Shown: positions 16,995-25,547 of the stretch, piece by piece
Layout of the letters: every line of letters begins with the position of its first letter
Position numbering within the stretch: the stretch's first letter is position 1
Assembly (NCBI GenBank): GCA_002786715.1
Contig: PCTW01000068.1
Span: 1 to 35,606 of the forward strand
Source: Bdellovibrio sp. CG22_combo_CG10-13_8_21_14_all_39_27
Lineage (GTDB): Bacteria > Bdellovibrionota > Bacteriovoracia > Bacteriovoracales > Bacteriovoracaceae
Reading direction: 5' to 3'
DNA: 35,606 nucleotides
Program-made: the position numbers and the translations under genes
Notes under the pieces: model-generated
What the model was told of the DNA's origin: nothing
The model's database searches: none
What the model saw: only the letters and a program-made list of their open reading frames with translations

Positions 16995-17213
16995 TTAAGC
17001 AGCTGTTTCTGCGCGATTTTTTGTGTGCTTGGCAACTTTCATCATGTGCTCTTCGATCACTTCGAAAAGTTCAAGCTTAGTCGTTTTCGGATCCATACCA
17101 ACTGGCAATGCCGAATAAACCATATCGTTATCCACTTCTGTGAATACATACCAAGTACTACCTAATTTTTGGAAAAGAACTTCTTTCTCGAGATGTGCAT
17201 TTTGTTGACTCAT
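16995..17213 (-). CDS. Small conserved-looking protein, unknown
   Basis: The 72-residue product shows a compact beta-beta-beta-alpha pattern: KEVLFQKLGSTWYVFTEV, then MVYSALPVGMDPKTTKLELFEVIEEHMMKV, ending in a basic tail. AGGAGG lies five bases before the ATG, the strongest ribosome-binding site in this cluster, so it is very likely translated well. It is first in a minus-strand run with the 89-residue gene and the aminotransferase. No function is recognisable. Confidence 0.75.
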   Translation of the reverse strand: MSQQNAHLEKEVLFQKLGSTWYVFTEVDNDMVYSALPVGMDPKTTKLELFEVIEEHMMKVAKHTKNRAETAA

Positions 17214-17341
17214 AGACCCTCCTGGTCAGTTGTATTTAACTTTTCGTCGCAATGCGTAAAAACTTTAGACATTTTTTCATCTGTAAAGTGTTGATTTTTT
17301 TGACAATTTTTAGAAAGTGAATTGGTCAGGAATTTAAAATA

Positions 17342-18364
17342 TTAATTCCAAGAAATAATACCGACATTAAGAGACATTTGAGCATTAAAACCATGATTAA
17401 GAGAAGTGGTGTCTCCCCATAAAGTGCTCACCTCAGTTCCAGAGTTAGCATTTGTTGTGTGAGGAAGAATCACTTGAAGATCAAGTCCGATGAAAAAATC
17501 AGTGAAGGGAAAAGCATTTCTAAAGCTATAGAGACCAGAAAACTTTGGTCCGAAGGACCAACCACTAAAAAAGCGCTCTTCTTCTTCTCCCGTGTCTGTT
17601 GATTTTTGAGTAATGATTGAACGGTTATATCGAACCATGAGGGCTGAGAGAACGGTGAAGCGATTCTTCTCTGTGCGATAAACGTCATAACTTAAGAGAG
17701 GTCCTAGGCCCACAAAACCGCGAGTCTCAGTAGTCTTGCGTTCATCAAATAAATCAATTTTGGCTTGTGAAGTTTGAATAGTTGCGAGAGCGCCAAAATA
17801 AAAGCGATCGTAGGGATCCCAACTCACTTTATTCAACCATCCCATGTCTAGTCCGTAGCGATTTGAGAAATCTTCTTTCACAATGGAAGATCCGTAAGCG
17901 AAATTATTTTTCTCATCTGGTCCTGTAACAAATGAAACCAAGGCCTTAAATTTATTTTTTGGAACAAGGGGGTAACCATCAGGAATAGGTTCTGCGATTC
18001 TGTAATCAGTTGGATCATGTTCCCAGGGATTCAAATCTTGAGAAAACTCCCTCTCATCTTTCCAAATTACTTTGACATATTTGGCGGGGATAAAGGCAGG
18101 TTGCCCACTCTTATCCAAGGTTTCGTAAAAGCCATTTTCGGGATAGGCTTCAAAGCGATGATCGGGATTATATTTGGGGTGATTCGGATTGGGTTCATCA
18201 TATTCTGAAGGCAAATAGATTTTTTCGCCCTTGCGAACCAGTTGAACAACTTTCGAATTGAGCTGTGGTTTTTGCAGAAGTGGAGCTTCTAGCGCGATGA
18301 CTTGGGCCTCTAGGGCAAAAGCATTCGAAACAAAGAGTGAGGTCAGTAAAATAAATACTTTCAT
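17342..18364 (-). CDS. Exported SH3-like/beta-barrel protein, probably outer membrane
   Basis: The 340-residue protein has a signal peptide (MKVFILLTSLFVSNAFA, cleavage after FA). Residues 18-110 look like a bacterial SH3-like domain: EAPLLQKPQLNSKVVQLVRKG, and after an insertion, GQPAFIPAKYVKVIWK. From about 140 the chain has many aromatic, alternating strands and Gly/Tyr turns (GRLDL-type GLDMGWLNKVSWD, YFGALATIQ, FVGLGPLLSYDV), consistent with a beta-barrel of eight to ten strands. The C-terminus ends SWN, not the common Phe. Its ATG overlaps the stop of the upstream gene by four bases (ATGA), so the two are co-translated. A shared role in the envelope is likely; the function is unknown. 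Confidence 0.75.
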   Translation of the reverse strand: MKVFILLTSLFVSNAFALEAQVIALEAPLLQKPQLNSKVVQLVRKGEKIYLPSEYDEPNPNHPKYNPDHRFEAYPENGFYETLDKSGQPAFIPAKYVKVIWKDEREFSQDLNPWEHDPTDYRIAEPIPDGYPLVPKNKFKALVSFVTGPDEKNNFAYGSSIVKEDFSNRYGLDMGWLNKVSWDPYDRFYFGALATIQTSQAKIDLFDERKTTETRGFVGLGPLLSYDVYRTEKNRFTVLSALMVRYNRSIITQKSTDTGEEEERFFSGWSFGPKFSGLYSFRNAFPFTDFFIGLDLQVILPHTTNANSGTEVSTLWGDTTSLNHGFNAQMSLNVGIISWN

Positions 18365-19389
18365 AATTCAAAATCCATTCGATAACCGATACCAAGAGAG
18401 AGAGAGGACATTTCTTTAAGCGAAGGATCTGGCTCAAGATACTCTGTAGTATCTGAAACGGACAGCGAGCTTAAGCGATAAGACCCATTTATTACCCAAG
18501 TTCCAAATGAAGTGTTCATCGAGTAATCAATATCCATTTGGTAATTGATGGCCGAAAAAGAGTGACGATCGGGATCTTTACGACTTTCGAAATAAAGAGA
18601 TTTTTGTCCACTCAAGTGAATGGATGAAGAGTTCTCTTCTCCTTGATAAAATTTCCAACGAATAGTTGGTCCAATAAAAACATTAACCCAACTAACGCTA
18701 CCTAAGAGCTCATCTTCCCAAGTTCCTCGACCAGCATTGATATTGGCCCCAATTTGCAGTGGCCAATCATTGTTATAATAGGCTCGAGCTTCGTAGCGCT
18801 CTCCACTGGCCCGCGTTTGCGAACCTCTGAAAGCTTGGGCAAAGTAAGTTCCATCAATTGTCTCTCCACTAAGTTGGAAAGTGGCTTCAATGGGAAATAT
18901 TCGCTCTTCTGAATTGGTGAGATCAGGTTTTTCATAAACAATGGTGGCATCGATCTGGGGGCTGAGCTTCAAATCTTCTTCGACTGAAACAAGCATTCTC
19001 GTATCGACGATATATTTAACTTTATTATCTTTACCATACAGAAAGGAGCGGCTTCCGCCTTCAATTTGCTCTCTCGCGACAACATAGATTGGCTTTCGCA
19101 AAATAAAATCTTGATCGTCTTCAACTCGAGTAATGACAGCTCCAGCACGCAAGCGAGCTTGAAAGGGCTTGGGAGACCATGGATTTACTTTGGGCGGAAT
19201 GAGCTTGAGAACTCGATATCTTTTTTGGCGAGCAATTTCAGCCTCGTCCGTTAAGTGATCAATGGTTTTGAAATCGGCGGAGTTGAGTTCTTGATCGAGC
19301 CAATCATCAGTGAGCTCGATATTCTTCTCCTGTGCCAGCACAAGACTAGTTGAAGTAAGTAAAAAGAGTGCAGAAATCCATTTCAGCAT
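18361..19389 (-). CDS. Exported beta-rich protein, probably outer membrane
   Basis: About 342 residues from the ATG at 19389; a TTG two codons upstream (19395) is less likely. The signal peptide (LKWISALFLLTSTSLVLAQE) is clear. Residues 20-65 are acidic and helical. A beta domain (about 75-150, FQARLRAGAVITRVEDDQDF) follows, then a strand-rich C-terminal half with aromatic alternation such as GTYFAQAFRG, YEARAYYNNDWPLQIGANI and LSLGIGYRMDFEL. It forms a two-gene unit with the SH3/beta-barrel gene at 18364. It resembles no family I can name. A companion role in building or anchoring a barrel is a guess. Confidence 0.75.
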   Translation of the reverse strand: MLKWISALFLLTSTSLVLAQEKNIELTDDWLDQELNSADFKTIDHLTDEAEIARQKRYRVLKLIPPKVNPWSPKPFQARLRAGAVITRVEDDQDFILRKPIYVVAREQIEGGSRSFLYGKDNKVKYIVDTRMLVSVEEDLKLSPQIDATIVYEKPDLTNSEERIFPIEATFQLSGETIDGTYFAQAFRGSQTRASGERYEARAYYNNDWPLQIGANINAGRGTWEDELLGSVSWVNVFIGPTIRWKFYQGEENSSSIHLSGQKSLYFESRKDPDRHSFSAINYQMDIDYSMNTSFGTWVINGSYRLSSLSVSDTTEYLEPDPSLKEMSSLSLGIGYRMDFEL

Positions 19390-19499
19390 ATTCAACCATT
19401 GTAATCTATTTCTCGAGTCGTAACAGTAATTCTAAGGACGTAGTGCCGACTCTGATGGGCACATAATTCGTAATTAGTTGAAATTTGGTATCATAAAAC

Positions 19500-19514
19500 C
19501 GACAAAAATTGTCG
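19500..19514. other. Inverted repeat in divergent intergenic region
   Basis: CGACAA and TTGTCG form a perfect 6-bp palindrome around AAA. The site lies between the divergent exported-protein operon and the hydrolase-PilZ gene, about 65 bases before the latter's ATG. It has the size and symmetry of a dimeric repressor site. A weak -35/-10 (TTGATC, TAAACT, 16 bases apart) lies just downstream on the plus strand. Confidence 0.35.
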
Positions 19515-19579
19515 AATTGATCAGACTTTTTATTTGATTAAACTAGGGGAGCGGTAAAGGTATTAGGGAGAAACGGGAA

Positions 19580-20812
19580 ATGAAAAAGAGTGACATCCTC
19601 TTTCGGTTACGAAGTCGTCCAAACATGATTAAAGTGCGAGACTTTCAAGTAAAATGTTATGCCTTTAATGGCCCTTTCGTGGCCCATAAAACTCCAGTCG
19701 TTATTCTGGCGGATTCTTTAATGCGTCCGACTTTTTTTGCTGAAGAAGTTGAAAAGCTTTTAAAAGATCGCCCCCTTATTGTGATTGATACCACAACAAT
19801 GAGAAGCAACAATAATCAAGAAACGATAAGTGACCTATCGACCAGTCTTAAACATGTTTTAGAAGGGTTGGGAGTTGAAAGATCTATTGTTATGGGGATG
19901 GGATTAAGTTTTCCGTTGGCCTATCAATATGCCATCCAATATGAAAAATTTTGTGATCGTCTCATTATTGGTGGAGTTACTTCAGGCTTAAGAGATTCGA
20001 TTAAAATCCAAATCCAACAGCAGATTGAGTATCTTAATCTTGGTGATCAGAAAAAATTTGCCCAAGGTTTGAGTCTTCTGTTTTCAAATTTTAATTTTAA
20101 AGATCGAATGGATCGTTCAGAATCTTATAGGACGATGTTTGAAAATTACTTGCGAAAATTAGATACGTCTTTAGTTCAAACTCTAAAGACTGAACTTGAG
20201 CAATACTCCCAAGCCAATTTGGCTACAGGTTTAGTTACTTGTCCGGCACTGATTATTCAAGCTGAGTATGACTCGGTAACAACTTGTCATGAGGGCTTTC
20301 AGTTCACCAAGAAATTCCAACAGCCTCAACTGGCCATTTTGGAATGCTTAGATCACTTAGCTCCTCTGCAAAATAAAAAAGTCATGGTTCGATTGCTTCG
20401 AAGATTTCTCTCTGATGAGTCTCTCAGCCGGATGACTGGTGTAGAACTTTATAATAAGAAAAATTATCCATTAAAGAGAATGCAACTCACTCCTCGCTAC
20501 CAATTTCAGCAAGTGGGATTTATCGATGCCGGCAATGGAGTCTTAATTCCAGTTGAAGTGGTCGATATCAACCGCAATGGTTGTCGTCTGTTTACAACTT
20601 TTGCGGATCATAAGGACCTCAAAGGGCGAACCCATTTCAAGTTAACAATCCCTGATCGCGATCTTGAAACGGAAATCCTGCTTTTTGATCGTGGCGAAGG
20701 TGGATCCATGCGTGCCGTTTTTGTGCATGATGACACGGAGCAGTTCAAACGTTTTGAAAACGTCATCGAGTTGATTGCCATGGAATTTGAAGAGGTTCCA
20801 CTTATTGCCTAA
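19580..20812 (+). CDS. Alpha/beta-hydrolase-like protein fused to a PilZ domain
   Basis: The 410-residue protein has two parts. Residues 20-280 look like an alpha/beta hydrolase: TPVVILADSLM strand, the nucleophile-elbow position VMGMGLSF (104-111), an acid site AEYDSV (D231) and a His site CLDHLAPL (H259). The elbow has Gly108 where the catalytic Ser of GxSxG would be, so hydrolysis is doubtful. Residues 295-400 fit a PilZ domain: arginines R300 and R306, then VEVVDINRNGCRLF (329-334, matching DxSxxG with Asn for Ser). PilZ domains bind cyclic di-GMP. The arginine spacing and Asn make nucleotide binding uncertain. It stands alone ahead of the M50-scpA-scpB-rluB run. Confidence 0.8.
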   Translation: MKKSDILFRLRSRPNMIKVRDFQVKCYAFNGPFVAHKTPVVILADSLMRPTFFAEEVEKLLKDRPLIVIDTTTMRSNNNQETISDLSTSLKHVLEGLGVERSIVMGMGLSFPLAYQYAIQYEKFCDRLIIGGVTSGLRDSIKIQIQQQIEYLNLGDQKKFAQGLSLLFSNFNFKDRMDRSESYRTMFENYLRKLDTSLVQTLKTELEQYSQANLATGLVTCPALIIQAEYDSVTTCHEGFQFTKKFQQPQLAILECLDHLAPLQNKKVMVRLLRRFLSDESLSRMTGVELYNKKNYPLKRMQLTPRYQFQQVGFIDAGNGVLIPVEVVDINRNGCRLFTTFADHKDLKGRTHFKLTIPDRDLETEILLFDRGEGGSMRAVFVHDDTEQFKRFENVIELIAMEFEEVPLIA

Positions 20813-20892
20813 GGCGTTAAGCTCTCGGAATTGATCTTTTGAGCGATTGTTTCATTGGCGAACGACTGCGCAAAATGGTATGAAATTAGCTT

Positions 20893-21549
20893 ATGGATAG
20901 TAATTTCATTCAGCATTTAGCAGTTAGTTTACCAGGTTTTCTGTTTGCAATCGTTTTTCACGAAGCTGCTCACGCTTGGATGGCCACCAAATTTGGTGAC
21001 GATACCGCTAAATCTCAAGGTCGCCTTTCGCTCAATCCGGTCGTTCATTACGATTTGGTTGGAACGGTTATTTTTCCTTTAATTGGTGCACTAATGGGCG
21101 GAGTGATGTTTGGTTGGGCCAAACCAGTTCCGATCGATACACGCCGCTTTCGCAATGTTCGTTCGGGAATCTTTTGGGTTTCATTTGCAGGACCTGGAGC
21201 TAATATTTTATTGTCTCTTGTTTCCGCGCTTTTGATGGCCCTCGTTTATGCCAAAGTTCCCCAAACCTTTGAATTTTATGAAATTATTTTACTCATGCTG
21301 AAGAACTCAATGTTCATCAATATCATTTTAGCAGTCTTTAACCTTATTCCCTTTCCTCCTCTCGACGGTTCCAAAATGGTGTCGAGTATGTTGGACTATG
21401 AAGCAGCAAGAAAATATGAGGATTTGCAGCGCTACAGTTTCGTTTTTATTTTGATACTGTGGTTTACTCCGATTTTTAGTTATTTGTTACGACCCGCCAT
21501 TTATTTCGGAAATCAAATGTTTGGGTTGTTTCTCCATTTATTAGGATGA
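20893..21549 (+). CDS. Site-2-protease-like M50 membrane metalloprotease
   Basis: The 218-residue protein is an intramembrane zinc metalloprotease of the small M50 group. The zinc motif HEAAH (H23-E24-H27) lies in the first membrane helix, and the third ligand is D158 in FNLIPFPPLDGSKM. Four to six hydrophobic segments are visible, including 55-75, 92-118, 135-152 and 180-200. RLSLNPVVHYDLVGT and FGWAKPVPID are typical of the family. Small M50 members next to scpA/scpB are common in bacteria, but their substrates are largely unknown. Six bases separate it from scpA, so it is co-transcribed with the condensin genes. Confidence 0.93.
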   Translation: MDSNFIQHLAVSLPGFLFAIVFHEAAHAWMATKFGDDTAKSQGRLSLNPVVHYDLVGTVIFPLIGALMGGVMFGWAKPVPIDTRRFRNVRSGIFWVSFAGPGANILLSLVSALLMALVYAKVPQTFEFYEIILLMLKNSMFINIILAVFNLIPFPPLDGSKMVSSMLDYEAARKYEDLQRYSFVFILILWFTPIFSYLLRPAIYFGNQMFGLFLHLLG

Positions 21550-21555
21550 TGAAAA

Positions 21556-22551
21556 ATGCTGGATACTAAGATCCAAGTTAAAACAGAAAATTTTGATGGC
21601 CCATTGGCCTTGCTTTTGGCGCTTATCCAGAAAGAGGAAATGGATGTTAGATCGCTTGATCTCACAACTATTACTAAGCAATACCTCGACTACTTGGCCC
21701 ATATGCAAGACCTCAACTTTGATGTTGCAGGGGACTATCTCTATCTGGCTTCAACGCTCCTCCTTTTGAAATCAAAAAATTGCGTGACCGAAGAAGATCT
21801 CTCACGTTTGAAAGATCAAATAGGGGTTGAAGGCGATCTTAATATTACTTCTCAAGCCGACCTTATTCGTCGCTTAGAAGAACTTCAACACTTCCAAAAA
21901 ATGGGAGAGCTGCTGTGGAATTTGCCTAAGAAAGGCCATGAGATTTTCACTCGTCCAAAAATTAATCGTCAAGAAATTATCAATTCAATGCTTGTTCCGA
22001 TGGATCTTCAGAAATTGACTGAGTCCATGATGGATTTCTTGTTTAAGCAAAGAAGAAAATACACAGTCGTAAGACGCGACCGTTTATCAATTAAAGAAAA
22101 GTTAGCCTTCTTGAAGTCTAATCTTCAGAAAGGAACAGAAACGGATCTTGATTCGCTGATCGAAAAAGATGGCGGCAAGAATATCGACAATGTGGTTATT
22201 ACTTTTATCTCCCTGCTTGAACTTGCACGTTTGAAAATGCTTGAAATTTTTCAAAATGAAGATCGTTCAACTATTTATGTGAATGTGACTCAGAATCTTC
22301 AAGATTTTGATATCGATTCAGCCAGAGGATTCGAAGAGGAAGGAGAAGCCGCTGGCCCAACTCCTGAAGAGCTTGAACTTCAAGCGATGATCGATGCTGA
22401 GCTCGCAAGTCAAAATGAAAGTATCCAAATTGTGGAAATGGCAGAAGATGAACCAGAAGAAGAAGACACATCCCTCGAACTTCAGGAAGAAGTTTTCGAT
22501 GAAGATAGCGCAACTGAAAATGATGAAGACACACACAACACCCTTCACTGA
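21556..22551 (+). CDS. scpA: Segregation and condensation protein A (ScpA), with acidic tail
   Basis: ScpA is the kleisin that links the SMC head domains in the bacterial condensin complex. The N-terminal domain is clear: VKTENFDGPLALLLALIQKE, followed by VRSLDLTTITKQYLDYL and YLASTLLLLKSK. The C-terminal winged helix lies near 215-255 (VVITFISLLELARLKMLEIFQ). The usual protein ends around 250 residues. Here an extra 60-70 residue tail (EEEGEAAGPTPEELELQ and on) is rich in Glu and Asp. scpB follows 18 bases later. smc is not in the window. Confidence 0.95.
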   Translation: MLDTKIQVKTENFDGPLALLLALIQKEEMDVRSLDLTTITKQYLDYLAHMQDLNFDVAGDYLYLASTLLLLKSKNCVTEEDLSRLKDQIGVEGDLNITSQADLIRRLEELQHFQKMGELLWNLPKKGHEIFTRPKINRQEIINSMLVPMDLQKLTESMMDFLFKQRRKYTVVRRDRLSIKEKLAFLKSNLQKGTETDLDSLIEKDGGKNIDNVVITFISLLELARLKMLEIFQNEDRSTIYVNVTQNLQDFDIDSARGFEEEGEAAGPTPEELELQAMIDAELASQNESIQIVEMAEDEPEEEDTSLELQEEVFDEDSATENDEDTHNTLH

Positions 22552-22569
22552 GATTAAGAGAGACTAATC

Positions 22570-23982
22570 ATGAACGATGAGACAATGAACGAGACAATTG
22601 AAATGGAATTTTTAAGCACTGATGATGAAATGGAACTTAATCTTGAGCTCTACCCATCGGAAGAAGATTTAGAATTCCCTTTAACTCCTTCAGAAGATGA
22701 AGTTCCTGCTTTCCAATTGGAATCAGAATTCTATGATCCAGAAAAACAAGAAGATCATTTATGGCAAGCTCGCACCGGCTTAAATAAAGAAACTCTTTGC
22801 GGAGCGATCGAAACAATTATCTTTATGTCTGAAAAGCCAGTGCCTTTAAATAAAATTCGCGCTGTGATCGATGAAGATCTTCCTTTGAGAGTTGTTCATG
22901 AGTCTCTTTCTCGTCTGCAAGAAGAATATGAAAGCAAGCACCATGGTCTGCGTTTAGTAGAAGTGGCTGATGGTTATCAGTTTAGAACAAAAGCGACATT
23001 CTCAAAGTATGTCCAAGATCTGTTTAAAGTAAATTCACTCGTATTATCTCCAACAGCTCTCGAAGTGTTGGCGATCATTGCTTATAGACAGCCAGCTGCG
23101 AAGACTGAAGTTGACAAGATTCGTGGAGTTGATAGTTCGCATATTGTTCGCGCTCTTATGGATAAACGTTTAGTAAAAGTTGTTGGTCGTTCTGATGAAG
23201 TCGGCCGTCCCGTTCTTTACGGAACTACGCCAGAGTTTTTAGAAGTCTTTAACCTAGCGAACCTTGGTGATCTTCCACCTGAGCACGAACTTGAGAGTAT
23301 GTCTCAGCAGAATGTGGCCAAAATTAGTGATATCTCAACTTTGGTTCACACAGGTGACAAAGAGAAATTTAACTTTGATGAAATTTCTGAACTCGATGAG
23401 CTCTCAGAAGCGATCAAACTTATTTCCCCAGATACTCAGTTTACAAAATCTCTGCAAGACGAAGAAAAGAAGCGTCTTGATAAATCAGAGGGCGTGAAGA
23501 CGGCCTTTGATCTTCTTGAAGAATATTTAGAGAAGCAGATGAACGAAAATCAAAACAAGATGGCTTCTATCTCGGAACTTTTCAGTGCCTACACTGATCC
23601 AAGTGTGATTACTGATCTTGAAGCTGGGCCGTTCAACCTTCCTGAAGCGGAAGAAGAGTTTGAAATGATCGACCTCGATACTGGTGAAACAGTGGCCGAC
23701 GATGAAGATGAGCTCTTAAGTGCCGAAGATTTATTTGAAACCGAAGACCGCGAAGAACTCGAATTATCACGTGCCCTAGACGATGCTTTCAGCCGTCTGA
23801 CAGGTGAGAAGCTCGATGATGAAATGGAAGACCTAGACCAAGACATGAATGATCTTGAAGAGTTAACAGATGAAATGGTAACAAAAGCCCAGGATCTGGA
23901 CCTTGATCTGTCATTCATGAAGCAGGAAAATCTTTCTGACTTCGACTTGGACTCAAATGACACGTTTGACAAAGAGTCTTAA
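22570..23982 (+). CDS. scpB: Segregation and condensation protein B (ScpB), greatly extended
   Basis: ScpB is the winged-helix partner of ScpA in the SMC complex. The core is at about 70-230: LCGAIETIIFMSEKPVPLNKI, then LRLVEVADGYQFRTKATF, LSPTALEVLAIIAYRQPAAKTEVDKIRGVDS and GRPVLYGTTPEFLEVF. A typical ScpB is about 180-250 residues; this one has 470. The first 65 residues are acidic. After the core, some 230 residues are low in hydrophobics and dominated by Asp/Glu (for example DDEDELLSAEDLFETEDREE). The extension lacks recognisable domains and looks disordered with helical stretches. It is co-transcribed with scpA and the M50 protease. Confidence 0.95.
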   Translation: MNDETMNETIEMEFLSTDDEMELNLELYPSEEDLEFPLTPSEDEVPAFQLESEFYDPEKQEDHLWQARTGLNKETLCGAIETIIFMSEKPVPLNKIRAVIDEDLPLRVVHESLSRLQEEYESKHHGLRLVEVADGYQFRTKATFSKYVQDLFKVNSLVLSPTALEVLAIIAYRQPAAKTEVDKIRGVDSSHIVRALMDKRLVKVVGRSDEVGRPVLYGTTPEFLEVFNLANLGDLPPEHELESMSQQNVAKISDISTLVHTGDKEKFNFDEISELDELSEAIKLISPDTQFTKSLQDEEKKRLDKSEGVKTAFDLLEEYLEKQMNENQNKMASISELFSAYTDPSVITDLEAGPFNLPEAEEEFEMIDLDTGETVADDEDELLSAEDLFETEDREELELSRALDDAFSRLTGEKLDDEMEDLDQDMNDLEELTDEMVTKAQDLDLDLSFMKQENLSDFDLDSNDTFDKES

Positions 23983-24053
23983 AGAACGCTAATTAGCTTC
24001 CATCAAGATTGTCTTGACCCAAATAACCGCCGTGAGGCAGATAGGAGGTCCTA

Positions 24054-25082
24054 GTGAAAGCTACGCCTGTTCGTTTACAAAAATTCATTGCAGATTGTGG
24101 AGTAACTTCTCGCCGTAAGGCCGAGCATATGATTACAAGTGGAGTCGTTAAAGTTAACGGCGACGTTGTGACAACTCTTGGAACTAAAGTTAATCCTGAT
24201 TCAGATGTGGTTGAAGTCGAAGATAATGTCATCGATTCAAACCGTGTTGAACCTATTTATCTTCTTCTCCATAAGCCTCGTTGTGTGATGACAACTCTTT
24301 ACGATCCGGAAGGACGTGAAACTGTTATTGACCTTATCAAAGGGGTGAGCGTTCGTATTTATCCTGTTGGACGATTGGATTATTTGTCAGAAGGACTACT
24401 TCTTATGACTAACGATGGAGAAGTTGCCAACTGGATCATGCACCCAAGTCGTGAAATTGAAAAAGTTTATGAAGTGAAAGTTTTCGGTGCTGTGACTCCT
24501 TCAATCATGGCCAAGTTAAAAGATGGTGTGATGACTGAAGTCGGCTTCTTAAAGCCAAAGTCAGTAAGGGTCATTGAGCAATTGGCAGGAAAGACTTGGT
24601 TAGAGTTTAGACTTGTTGAAGGTCGTAACCGTGAAATTCGTCGTTTGGTTGAAGCAGTTGGTATGACTGTTGATAAGCTCAAGCGTGTTTCTATTGCAGG
24701 CTTAACTTGTGACGGAATTTCTCCTGGTAATTGGAGATATTTAACAAAGAAGCAAGTACTCGCCGCACTTGGAATGAATGCCAATGGTGAGGTTATTGAT
24801 AGTGTTGAGTATTGGACGGATAAGAAGACTATCGATCTGAAAAAGAAGGGTCCTCAGCAATCAACTGCTGCCGATGACAAGTCTTATTGGAAGTTTAGAA
24901 GAGAAACTTATTTTGAAACGGTAAAAGAGATACAAGATAAGAACGTTCAAATGGAAAAGGCCAAGAAAATTGAATTCTTTAAAGGGAAAGAAGATGCTCA
25001 CCAAAAGCGTCAGTATAAGAAGATGCAACGGGGAAGTGTTAAAAAAGAAGTTAAGCAATTCGTACATGCTCAAATTGTCTAA
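24054..25082 (+). CDS. rRNA pseudouridine synthase, RluB/RsuA family
   Basis: The 342-residue enzyme isomerises a uridine in rRNA to pseudouridine. The S4 RNA-binding domain is residues 5-55 (RLQKFIADCGVTSRRKAEHM). The catalytic domain has YPVGRLDYLSEGLLLMTNDG with catalytic D109, and the later motif EGRNREIRRLVEAVGM. The C-terminal ~85 residues are Lys-rich and charged and may help RNA binding. The start is GTG, fixed by AGGAGG five bases upstream. It most resembles RluB-type enzymes (23S U2605), but RsuA/RluE/RluF paralogues cannot be excluded. Its position after scpB is a common bacterial arrangement. A terminator follows. Confidence 0.93.
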   Translation: MKATPVRLQKFIADCGVTSRRKAEHMITSGVVKVNGDVVTTLGTKVNPDSDVVEVEDNVIDSNRVEPIYLLLHKPRCVMTTLYDPEGRETVIDLIKGVSVRIYPVGRLDYLSEGLLLMTNDGEVANWIMHPSREIEKVYEVKVFGAVTPSIMAKLKDGVMTEVGFLKPKSVRVIEQLAGKTWLEFRLVEGRNREIRRLVEAVGMTVDKLKRVSIAGLTCDGISPGNWRYLTKKQVLAALGMNANGEVIDSVEYWTDKKTIDLKKKGPQQSTAADDKSYWKFRRETYFETVKEIQDKNVQMEKAKKIEFFKGKEDAHQKRQYKKMQRGSVKKEVKQFVHAQIV

Positions 25083-25084
25083 AA

Positions 25085-25116
25085 AAGTAAAGGCCGCTTA
25101 AAGCGGCCTTTTTTAT
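25085..25116. terminator. Intrinsic terminator after the pseudouridine synthase gene
   Basis: AAGGCCGCT (25090-25098) pairs with AGCGGCCTT (25102-25110) around a TAA loop, followed on the plus strand by six T. On the minus strand the U-tract is interrupted (TTTACTTTTTT), so it may also stop the convergent gene at 25134, less efficiently. Confidence 0.88.
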
Positions 25117-25133
25117 TTCAATATCTTTTAAAA

Positions 25134-25442
25134 TTAATTGTCGTAGGTAACAACTTTTGAATTGGTCATATGCTCTTGAAGAATATCAACCGAAAATTCG
25201 ATCGCTTGTTCCGCATAAGGAATTTTTGAGTCCTTCATAACATCAATAAAGTGAGCTTGCTTGATGATCGAGGCACACATTCTCATCGCCTCAGCTGCAC
25301 TATCAAAATATTCTGACTCTTCGTCAGTTGTCATGATGTGAGAAAGGAGATTGGTTAGTGTTCTTAGTTGTCTAACTTGGGCGGGACTCATTGCCGTCGT
25401 GTCGATTTCGAAGTGAGTTTTCTCTTTTTTTGTTGTTACCAT
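25134..25442 (-). CDS. Small helical protein, unknown
   Basis: 102 residues from the ATG at 25442. AAGGA lies eight bases before it; the in-frame ATG at 25451 would put that site too close. After a Lys-rich start (MVTTKKEKTHFEIDTTAM) the chain forms several predicted amphipathic helices (PAQVRQLRTLTNLLSHIM; FDSAAEAMRMCASIIKQAHF; AEQAIEFSVDILQEHM). There is no signal peptide and no catalytic motif. It converges with the pseudouridine synthase across a terminator. It could be a small cytoplasmic adaptor or a lineage-specific protein; I cannot place it. Confidence 0.7.
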   Translation of the reverse strand: MVTTKKEKTHFEIDTTAMSPAQVRQLRTLTNLLSHIMTTDEESEYFDSAAEAMRMCASIIKQAHFIDVMKDSKIPYAEQAIEFSVDILQEHMTNSKVVTYDN

Positions 25443-25547
25443 GTTATTCATCCTTCAATCAAAACTGTTCACCCATACCCTTTCGACATTATTTTCAATA
25501 ATATTAGGAATTTAAGATCGAGCGGATTAGTCTCTTAATATCTCGTC

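Noticed and set aside
19440-19462. GTGCC/GGGCAC inverted repeat as a terminator
   Set aside because: It has no T-run on either strand and lies in a divergent promoter region.
23589-23972. Ser-rich minus-strand open frame opposite the scpB tail
   Set aside because: Poly-Ser composition is the antisense image of GAT/GAA-rich acidic codons; no start signal.
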